DNA from: Enoplolaimus lenunculus
Lineage: Eukaryota > Nematoda > Enoplea > Enoplida > Thoracostomopsidae
Direction of reading: 5' to 3'
NCBI GenBank assembly: GCA_030248215.1
Contig: JASANG010001449.1
Span: 1-64,000 of the forward strand
DNA: 64,000 nucleotides
In this document: positions 47,001-55,965 of the stretch, one piece after another
Layout: each line of letters begins with the position of its first letter
How positions within the stretch are numbered: position 1 is the first letter of the stretch
Notes under the pieces: generated by a model
Seen by the model: only the letters and a program-made list of their open reading frames with translations
The model's database searches: none
Told to the model about the DNA's origin: nothing
Program-made: the position numbers and the translations under genes

Positions 47001-50000
47001 AGACAAATACAAAATTCTTACCGTTTATTTAAAATATGCAACAAAGATTCGTACGAATGGCACTGCAAATGATTGAAAACAACAGTAAGGCGGTCTAGGA
47101 TTCTGAAGCGCATCATTTCAACCACCACCAACAGATGCAACCAATATAAAAGTCATTAACTTGACATTGTCCTTCACAACCCCCGTCTAAGCCCTCCATA
47201 TTTTAAAACTGGCGTGGCATCACTACAGTTAAGCATTGACCTCATCCTCGTCGGCTTTGGGTTCCGGACATGCGTCCACAATGCTTTCATCATGTGGCAG
47301 GTTTTCGTAAAATGGTTTATAAAGGGGGTCTAGAACCCGGTTAGGACCAGCAAAAAACCAATGAGATCGCGATATTTTGCAGAGCTGATAGGCAGTGGAG
47401 CGTCGTAAGCTGGATTTAGTTTAGCATCTCTAATTGAAATACTGGATCGTCTGGTTTTTCTGGTATGACCCTAATTTCCTTGAACTCAACATCGCTAAAA
47501 TTAGTTTTGTAGAAAATTGAACTTGGAGAACAGCGCCTGTACTGGAACCATTTCGTTGTAAACCAATTAACTGGTTCTCCGTCAGCACCCATATAGCTAT
47601 GTCCGGATTCTAAGAATTTATGGTCGATTACTTGCAGCGACTTGTGGTTTACAACTGTGTGTAGACACATGGCAGCAACATTACTGTGGCGGTTCTGCCC
47701 TCCGCTGGTATCTGACAACATCGTAACACGACACACTGATTCCGGGATTTGGTTGAAGTACTTGAGCAGACAGCTACCAATTTCATTTGAACCACGATTT
47801 CCTATTGTCTCGTTCCATAAGTAACAAAAACCTTCGTGCGATACATGTTCGTAGACTGTCAGATTGTACACGATAAGCTTACGTTTGTAATACAATACGC
47901 TGACTGCGCTGCAAGGCGTGGGAAAAATCGATTGCAAATCAAAATCGATGCAACGGTGTGTTTTGTCATGTTTTGCTTTACGTTTGTCTGCCTTTTTCTT
48001 CTTTGGCAGAAAAAATCCGTAATTAAAATCACGGTCAAAATTTTCTCGATACACGAAGTCTGATACTCGTAGTTGCAGAGGAACTCTGGGAACCCCATTT
48101 TGATCCTCGTTCACCATGATTCATATAATCGATGCATTTTGGTCTTGTTCAGTCCCGCAGGAAGGTATTTTTCGTGGAATCGCGCCGGACATAATGACGT
48201 GCCATAGTTGAAAAACTATTTATGTGACTGTGAACATGTTGAACAGCTTCGATAGGTGTTTTGTTTGCAGGTTCTTTTTTGCCGCGTCGGTCGCCGCCCA
48301 CAAATTCTCCCTGACTACCAACATTCGACATCGCTTTCGCAACACAGTTTATTGAAACCGCTAATGTTTTGACGAAAAAATCACGACATGTACGTATTTC
48401 TTCTCTGGTGGCATCTAAAAAGAAGTCTGGATGCTGCACGATTTTTCAGTTTGCGTGTCCATCCTTCGGTGTTGGATGTTTCTGCATTTTGTGGGTCGTA
48501 ATATAAAGTTTTTTTTGCGCTCGTATGTTTCCAATGCCCAATAACCGCTACAAATATCACTTCTCTGTTGTTTAGAAAAATTTTGACCGCAGTGATAGCG
48601 ACATTTTTCGCAGTTATGTGGCTTCGGAACCTTCGCTGGTTTTTCCACACCTTTATAGTTTATATACGGTTGTCCGCTCTGTCATGCTTTCTTGGCCTTA
48701 TTTTTTTCCACGTAGATGGATCGGGTCGGCGACACCGTTTGGGTTTAGGCGGTGACGCCTGTGCTTCAATACTACTGTTGAACTCTGAATCATCGTTTTC
48801 GTTTGGTTGCGGTTCAGCTTCAGAGTTGTCGTCGGTTCTGGATACATAATCAGCACCATCACTGTCATCGCTGTTGATTGACGAGCAAGCGGCAAATCTT
48901 GACTTCTTGGAGACGCCGGGCTTTTCAGCTAACGTAGCAAGTGGTATATCATCGCTTTCGCTGCTGTTTTGTTGTGAATATGCAATTGTTGCTTCGCGCA
49001 TCGCGGATTCCATTGACTTGGAATGCTTCATAGTTGGGTTGAATTCCAGGATATCACGTTTAGGCAGATGACGAAAATCATATGTACCGAAAAACTTGAC
49101 CATAACCTCACCGTTCGCGCGCCGAGCTTCAGGCGGAGCCTCAGATATATCCACCATTTTCGCTGGCCATGGCGGGTATCCTTTCATTCTGCCGCGTACA
49201 ACAGTTTCAACAAAGAATTCCATAACTGGCACATAAATAATAATCCGAATATAACGCATTATAAATGCTAAAATGTTGCTTTATTCACACGCAAGAATTT
49301 TTAATTTACGGATCTGTGTAATATTTTGCATGGTATGGGGTGTGCGGCGAGCCGAAAGACACCGCGCTTGGTCGGCTAAGATAAATTTATAGGTACGACG
49401 GGATTGCGGCGAGCCGGAAGAGACCGCGGGGGGCGGGAAAAAAAAAGGGGGGGGCGGGGGGGGGGGGGAAGGCGCGGGGGGGGGGCAAAAAAAAGAGGGG
49501 GGGGGGGGGGGGGGGGGAGAGCGCGGGGGAAAAAGGGCGTCGGCTAAGATAAATTTTTACGTACGACCAGTCAATACATTGCAAATAAGCAATTATATAA
49601 CTGCCTGCCATGCACTTGTTTCATTTGCATATACACTGAAAGCATAATTACCACCATGTATTACTAAGAGGAGAGGCAAATAAAGACAAGTATACTTGTT
49701 CAAATTTGGTCATAGAAATATTTGGTGGCTGAGAGAGACAAGTATACATGTCTCTTTTTCCTATAATTATTTGTTAATATTGCACTTGTTCGTATTACGT
49801 TCTATGCTCAATTATTGTATTCTGCATCACTATCACTTATCTCACTTTTCCACAATTTGACATTCAGTTTTAGTATGCCTGCAGTGCACTTAACTCATTT
49901 TTGACAAAAACTGGATTTGTCTCATTTTTCCACTTAACCCTATCTCTTCATAGTAAACGTAAAGCATAAAAATATATAAATTTTGTTTTGAGTTTTGATC

Positions 50001-53000
50001 TCGGCTTGAAACCCACCGAGATTAGCCCAATCCCTAGATTACTGATACCGAACACGCACATCCCTCGTTATAAGGTTGGGTCAACAACTGTACAGTGTTA
50101 ACGTTCTTAAGTAACACATGTAAAAATCAGTGGTTGACGTTCAAAACTTTTTGTGAACAGCGCATAATTGCCGAACTGCCTGAACCGAATTGGCTTTTGA
50201 AACTTCAGGTGTTGTGTTTCATTACACAACATTTAATCCTGTCAGTTATTTTGCTTAAGGCAAAAAGTATAGTATCAAAATCAACTTATGTTGTCAAACT
50301 GAATGGATTAATATTAGACATTGAAACGTTCGTTTTTCGTTTAAGTGCAGAAAACCAACTGTCATTTTTGGTTTTGGTTAAATTTTAACTCGTGTAGTTA
50401 ATGCGATTTGTAATTACTGTTCAATTTTAATTATGCAGTTTTAAGGATTATTTCCTGACGTCCGGTGCCATCCGTTTGGTTCGTCAACTAACGGGTTTGG
50501 TCGAGTGGATTCTGACCTAGATGCCTACCTTGAGCTTGATGAGCATTTAGCACGCTGCGGCCCGTTTGCCAGCTCCGTTGGGGCTGGAGAAACACAACTG
50601 CATTCGCCGTTCCTGCATTTAACGCGTGATGTGGTTCTCGAGAACAATGCACATTTTTTGCGGTTAACATTGGGGTTATTGGGAAATATATTGGAGAAGT
50701 TTATGCCGTATTGTACTGGAGTAAGTGAAGTAAAACAGTGTTAGAGGAGTAAGTGAAGTAAAACAGCGTTAGGGGTTTCTAGAAACCTTTCGAGTTGGCA
50801 ACACAACAAACTTCAGTCTGTCTTCGAAAATTTTATAGAACGTGGAACACTTTTTAAATCCAATCTTCGCCCATGGTCAGGTAGCGCTATTTACGTAAGT
50901 ATATACATAAAACGAAATGTGTCTGTTCATATTTGCTAAAATCATGTAAATTATATTAATTATGATAAAAATTGCAACGGCAGCGAGTAAAACTTTTTGA
51001 TTACTTCCGACTTGTAAGTATTTTTATTTTATACATAAAAGGTTTCTGAGGCGGTATTTGCCGAAAACATTATCGAGTTTACCATTGGATAGGCTTGGTT
51101 TGTTTAAAGTTAATGTTGCAGTGGGATTTTTGTTCTTAGGTTAACATACTGATGGTACCTTTATTAGGGCTGTTGTTTTTGACATGGGTATATTGTATGT
51201 ACGCATTTATACTTTATTTTTTCTGCTATTTTATTAGACGTCGCTCGAATTTTTTTGATATTAGTTCAAAATTTAACGACTCATCTTTTTACACCACACG
51301 TTCAATTAAAAAGTGTCCAACTTTCTTTCATAGAATTCAATTTCAAACAATTATATCGGATTTAATACCTCTACAGTTTTCAGGTGAACAAAATCCTTAA
51401 TGCTCGTGTTCCTATACTGCGATTTATGCATCGTGCAACGGATGTCAACTGTGACGTATCGATATGCAGCGAAACTGCATTGACAATGTCACAGTTGTTT
51501 TGGACTTATGTTCAGTTGGATCCTAGAGTAGCGCCGTTAGTGTTTACTGTTAGATATTGGGTTGAACAATCTTCTGCAATTAGAAGAAGTAAGTGTTCAA
51601 GATACGTATTATGAAATATTGATGCACTGGGCTGATTGTTCGTTACTGGGCTTCGCCCCACTCGATCAGTGCCCCCTTCACAAAATTTGATTTGCACCCG
51701 GTTTCTAACCGTACAGTCGAGATTTAGCCTCTATTAGGTATTCTTTAGTTCTAATAACTCAACGGTTTGGACGTCAAACACTTTTTTGCACAAACTGTCA
51801 GTTTTAATGCAATAGATTTGGGAGTAAAATGGTTACATGTTATATTCGATCCAGCAGGCATGGTTAAATGGGAGTTTTTTCTGAAACATTAATTTTGTCT
51901 CAGAAGATTACCTCCGCCCACTCAAGATGTTCCCCCGGTTACCAACCGATTAGGCTCCCGGTTGAACCCCATCCACTCTGTTGGGACCAGGCGAATGGCC
52001 AGATTCGGGTATAGTTAATCCAGTTTCGTCCAAAAATTTTAAAATTCGATTTCGGTTAAAGCATTCTATTGCGTTAGATATTGATCTCTAAAAGTGAACG
52101 TTTCTAACATTCATGATCAGGCGTGTTGATATACGCCAAGTAAATTTAATAGCATACAGTGCCGATGCCGGTACTGTCAGAAAGTGCCGATCGTTTCTGA
52201 TGCCGATGCCGATTAATTGGCACATACCTAATACGTAGTTTAATGTATTTAGTTTGCGTGCCTCTTAAGCGTAGCCAATATATTGTGACGTTTCTGTTAT
52301 CCTAGTTCAAAACATTCGTAGTCGGATATGTCTTTTTCACCGCACAAGTAGTATACTTAGTAAGTTTTGTAACGTTCAATACTAAAGGCATTCGTTTAGT
52401 TAGGTATTAATTAGAAGCAATGACGATAGCATTGGGCAATGAACCTTTGAAGCGATCATCAAAATGTTTACTTATCCTACATTATCTGAGCTTCATAACT
52501 ATTAGCTGGCGAGACATTTAACTATTACAAGTTTTTTGTAACAGGTAATATAGTGCTAGCTGTATACTTAGAAGTGAAATACTGAATTAACTATGCGACA
52601 TACATTTGTTTCAGAACCAGGGGACACAGCTAATAGCAAAATATACATTGTAGGAATTGCAATTGATTACTAACTTAAGTGTCATTATGTTTTGGTGGTT
52701 TTTAGCTCAAGAGCCAGGTCCTTGGTTATCCAATTTTCACGTCATTAGTCTCGTTTTGTTCTTCCTGCAAAATCGAACGAACTTTGCAAGTGGCGCCAGC
52801 AATGATGCAACTTCTTCAACAACATATCTTGTCGATCCTATAATACCTCCAGTTTGTCGATTACTTAGGCCACATGTGGCTAGCAAATTTGTTAACGATG
52901 ACCCAGCGACACCAGTTCCACCCTCAGTTATTACACGATGGGATCTAGTAACCGATTTAGCAGCGCTAAGCCAGTCGCAGCCACCCTTTACGCCTTCATC

Positions 53001-53982
53001 CAATCCGGTGGCGTCTGTCGGTAGCGGCACCTCTGTCACTGTTGCCACTGTTGGCGATAACAAATCTCAGTTGCCGCCTGACGCCGCAACTGAACTGGAT
53101 AACAGCGTCTCGTTGCGGCCAACGAAAGATTCGGCAACTTTAGAATCGTTACTTGCTGAATTTTTTGCGTTCTATGCTGCGTTTGATTTTGCAAAGTGCG
53201 CGCCCGATTTGTTTACCGGCGTTTCACAGCCGCGGTCTGAGCTACAACCGCTGGCTGAGGCAGCGGCCGCCACATCCAAAAATGACCATGGCAATAATGG
53301 GATAGCCTCGTTGTCTAGTCTGCGAACGCTTGTATTACTCAATCCGATTGAACACGGACGGAACGTGGCTCCTAACGTGGGAAGAAGGTATTTGGACGCA
53401 TTCAAACGCGAATGTGGCGAAGCGACACGGTTATTTGAGGAAAATCAACTTGTTAGGTCGGTGTCGAATGATTCAAAGAAATGGGGCATCGAAAAGTTGT
53501 TCCTCACGGTTGCGAGGGGTGATCGCGCTGGAGGTGTGCAGCTGAAGTCAGGTGGCCTGGGGTCAGCAGGGGGAGGTTTGGGAGATGCTAGGGTTGCAAA
53601 GGCTGTGAAAACAAGATCTGCGGGGCAGACGGAGTCTGACCGTGATCGAGTTATCCGGTCGCTGTTTGCTGATGGATTGATGAGATCTTCAGGGAATGGC
53701 CAAGGCAGCGCAACTGTGGTAAAAAAGGAAAAGAGAATGGTGAATCAAAATGAACAGTTGACGCAAAATCGTGACAGCGTCGATAAAAGTGTTGGTGGCG
53801 ATTTTGGTTTAAATTCTACTAAGGCTAGTCTCGGTCACAATCAGGCAACTGAAGTATCGGATGAGAACATTGCCGCTGAGAATAGCACTGACGCTAAAGA
53901 CAGTGGTGATAGTGGTGACAGACAAATTGCTGAGCCTACATCTGGAAATCCATCTGTAGTACGAAGTGGTGGTGGTGTATGA
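44094..53982 (+). CDS. MTPAP: Mitochondrial poly(A) polymerase
   Basis: MTPAP adds poly(A) tails to mitochondrial mRNAs in the matrix. Seven exons join in phase (847 residues): 44094-44426, 44866-44994, 45502-45687, 46086-46224, 50446-50720, 51384-51588 and 52706-53982. The Arg/Ser-rich start fits a targeting peptide. QAKRSVLFQ and the next two exons match the RNA-recognition-like region. Exon 5 carries FPDVRCHPFGSSTNGFGR then SDLDAYLELDE: the GS signature and two catalytic Asp of DNA polymerase beta-type nucleotidyltransferases. Exon 6 has VNKILNARVPILRF and the third Asp (VNCDVS). Exon 7 has WLSNFHVISLVLFFLQ and ESLLAEFFAFYAAFDF. The protein is longer than the human one (582 residues) because of a Ser/Thr/Pro-rich insert and a low-complexity C-terminal tail. 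All catalytic residues are present, so it should be active. The 4.2-kb intron 4 holds an antisense transposon gene. Confidence 0.95.
45200..45313. mobile_element. hAT-like MITE, CCGGAA class, right end
   Basis: ACTTTCCGGTTTCGGTTCCG and TTCCGGTAAT lead to TAATTCCGGGTGCACACTG. It is a decayed right end within MTPAP intron 2. Confidence 0.55.
46225..47226. other. MTPAP intron 4, first part
   Basis: 46480-46570 has repeated GGTCTCGGTCTCG-like and GACGAGG words. The stretch at 46936-46965 resembles 49912-49945 in direct orientation (TTTGTCTC then TCCACTTA). These could flank the PWWP-transposase element. No gene is seen. Confidence 0.4.
47227..48648 (-). pseudogene. Transposase-like protein, zinc knuckle plus RNase H-like domain (DUF7869-type)
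   Basis: This minus-strand frame set reads like a transposon protein that I know as DUF7869-type. In order: CEKCRYHCGQNFSKQQRSDI with YWALETYERKKNFI (48415-48648); FFVKTLAVSI, GDRRGKKEP and HINSFSTMARHYVRR (48149-48439); a catalytic-looking part (47416-48117) with IDFDLQ, SDTSGGQNRHSNV and FLESGHSYMGADG, plausible D-D-E/D positions of an RNase H fold; and a tail to about 47227. Adjacent parts lie in different frames, with at least three changes of frame over 1.4 kb, so it is not intact as assembled. It sits antisense in MTPAP intron 4, directly downstream of the PWWP frame. Confidence 0.65.
48660..49223 (-). CDS. HDGF/LEDGF-type PWWP protein, part of the nested transposon gene
   Basis: This 187-residue frame starts MEFFVETVVRGRMKGYPPWP. 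The PWWP domain (about residues 8-63) matches the HDGF/LEDGF type: RMKGYPPWPAKM, a short loop, VKFFGTYDFRHLPKRDILEF. PWWP domains of this type bind nucleosomes with H3K36me3, the mark of transcribed gene bodies. An acidic Ser/Asp/Glu-rich linker follows (residues 100-160), then a basic stretch, PKPKRCRRPD and KKIRPRKH. Twelve bases later, in another frame, the zinc-knuckle part of the transposase-like gene begins on the same strand, so the two probably belonged to one protein. An independent HDGF-like retrocopy is the alternative. The start codon was chosen for lying just before the domain. Confidence 0.65.
   Translation of the reverse strand: MEFFVETVVRGRMKGYPPWPAKMVDISEAPPEARRANGEVMVKFFGTYDFRHLPKRDILEFNPTMKHSKSMESAMREATIAYSQQNSSESDDIPLATLAEKPGVSKKSRFAACSSINSDDSDGADYVSRTDDNSEAEPQPNENDDSEFNSSIEAQASPPKPKRCRRPDPSTWKKIRPRKHDRADNRI
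49340..49575. repeat. Tandem duplication holding a poly-G block
   Basis: A unit GCGGCGAGCCG then AAGA then CACCGCG then GTCGGCTAAGATAAATTT then GTACGAC occurs at 49346-49399 and again at 49406-49565. In the second copy about 110 bases of G runs broken by A tracts lie in the middle. It is either a real G-rich expansion or a base-calling or assembly artefact. Confidence 0.7.
49576..50445. other. MTPAP intron 4, last part
   Basis: GAGACAAGTATAC-type words recur at 49685-49760. A scrap of GCCGAT-class element end (CGCACATCCCTCG) lies near 50055. No gene is seen. Confidence 0.4.
50718..50775 (+). repeat. 28-bp tandem duplication of the MTPAP exon 5 splice donor
   Basis: GGAGTAAGTGAAGTAAAACA is present at 50718 and again 28 bases later. 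Donor 50721 keeps the family reading frame into exon 6. Use of the second donor (50749) would add 28 bases with an in-frame stop. Confidence 0.9.
51589..52705. repeat. MTPAP intron 6 with a shared composite repeat
   Basis: 51885-52115 is the inverted copy of 32886-33115. 52150-52230 is an abutting GCCGAT-class end (TTAATTGGCACATACCTA) followed by ATACGTAG. The rest shows nothing recognisable. Confidence 0.75.
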
Positions 53983-55965
53983 CTTTAATCGTAATGGAAA
54001 AAATATTCAAGGTCTAGCAGATTGTTATGGACGATACGTGTGGTGGGTGACTCGTATCTGGTCCTGCGGATTGGCTGACAATATGAGATTATTAGAATAT
54101 TTAAATTACGGACAGGTCTGAGAACGTGGACACAGTAATATTTTACAGTCGCGCACTTAAGGTATCGCCAGGGCGCAACCGGAATTGCGATTCCGATTGC
54201 GTAATTTTTAATCGTTTCCAACCTGTATTATTGCAGTTATACATAAAGCGTGCCTGCAGTTCTAATAAGTTGCATGACAACTGGTGCTCATATCAGTTTT
54301 CAGCTCACATTTCGTGTATGTGGCCATGCAAATTATCATAACAACATAGATAACTTGCACTCTGAAACAGATGTGTTGATTTAGCGCGCACTAATTACAT
54401 AATAATATGGGCTCTGAAAATTACAGTTCCAATTCCGCTATAAATTTACTGTTCCGATTGCGGTATAATTAAGTTCTGCTTTGCACCCTGTGTACTCCAA
54501 TGTGTGGGGTATGATGCACTGTATAGATATAAGAACGCTACATGTGCAGTGGTCCAGATTTGAGAAAAGCTTCGTAAGATTCGTGTGTGGTGAAGATACG
54601 TGTGTGGCGCTAGTGGTTGATTTTTGCCAAATCAGAGAATTTTTTACGTGATTTTAATTGTTTTACTTTTTTGCAGTGATCGTTAGTTTTTGTACCTGTT
54701 ATATTGCCTCGTGTTGCGCCGCATAAAATTTGATATTACCGCTTGATGGTAGCCGGTTTTGTTCATGTCCGCATGTAATACAACATAAACGTATGTACCT
54801 AAATATCTTCAAAATAGAGTACTGTTCATTTTTTCGATTGTAAGAAACATTTTACTTGTGGTTATATGTTTGTCTTTTCATAGGAAGCTGTCTTTTTGGC
54901 AAACATTGGGGTTAGAATTTTGTCGTTAAAGTGTCATTCTTAGCAGAATATGTGATGCTGGTTGATAGGGTATTTGATTTTAATAATTAATAAATAACGA
55001 TTTACGGTTTTGAAATGTGACCTGCGCTGTGCTGTTGGATCATGAACAGATGACTGAAGTGTGCCAAGGAATTGCTAATAATCGTTCATGCCAGCTTAAT
55101 TACACTCCGTTTTGGTACTTTATATCCGTTTTTGTTGTTTCAGTAAACTTAGCGGTTTGTTGTGCGTTCAGTGTAAAATATGGTTGAGCACAATTTTAGA
55201 GCTAATTCGGTCAAACGATGTTCAGCTGGAATAAACCGTTTGTGGTGGTATGATACAACTTAAAAATTGGGTTTTCGGAGCAGATCCAACGTTTTACGTT
55301 TAGTTACGTGTTTTGAAGCACATCTGTGCCTCTGCGGTCCTACTTTCCATTAATTATAAGCTCGCGAAGATCAGACTTCCCGCTTAATATCATGTAACAT
55401 TTGTTCAAATTATATAATGATATTCGTGTAAAGTGCGCCACAGCATCACGTGATTTGCCGACTGCTGCACATACTGAACATTTGAGAGCGGTGGTTTGTA
55501 AGCTAATGTCATATACCATTTGAGTTGGTCAGTTGACCCAATATAAGAGCCCGAATTTTAAAGTTGACGTCGAATCAGTATGAAACAAACTGTGACACGC
55601 CTGCCTTGGTTATAACGTGACGGAGTAAGCTTATTCGGATACGTAGGGGACCATCATTATCGAATTCCCGTTTGCCACTGCAATAATTTTTAAATTGTTT
55701 GAAACATGATTTGCTTACGGCTGTATTTTCAGCGTGACTATAGTACAATTCCATATATTAATTCCATATTATTTGGTTCGCTTGAATTTTGCCGCATATG
55801 TGCACATTTGCTTCGCTATTGATCGAAAGCTGTAATGCGGGTAATTAGAATAATGACACAACCATAAATATAACAACAAGCCAATATTACAATATTAGCA
55901 GTATTAGTACGGAAAATTTAATAAAGTGTTGAAATTTTGCCTAAGATAAATTCGTGGCGTTAGCA
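53983..55965. other. Intergenic between MTPAP and TMEM115
   Basis: About 2 kb of AT-rich spacer contains one MITE (54169-54490). It must hold the MTPAP 3' end and the TMEM115 promoter, but I can call no polyadenylation or core promoter motif with confidence. Confidence 0.4.
54169..54490. mobile_element. hAT-like MITE, TCCGAT class
   Basis: CAGGGCGCAACCGGAATTGC at the left and GTTCTGCTTTGCACCCTG at the right bound a 322-bp element. Its right half is the inverse of the left half of the copy at 15690. GCGATTCCGATTGCG units iterate near the left end. Confidence 0.75.

Noticed and set aside
48381-48650. Alternative minus-strand frame over the zinc-knuckle region as the real protein
   Set aside because: Only the frame at 48415-48648 has the CxxC and KKNFI pattern of the family. 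The other lacks paired cysteines.
49387-49611. Proline-rich minus-strand frame
   Set aside because: It is a translation of the poly-G block and has no protein-like complexity.
52617-52705. Alternative acceptor (TTTGTTTCAG) for MTPAP exon 7
   Set aside because: Starting there gives the wrong phase and stops before the conserved WLSNF region. The acceptor ending at 52705 restores the frame.
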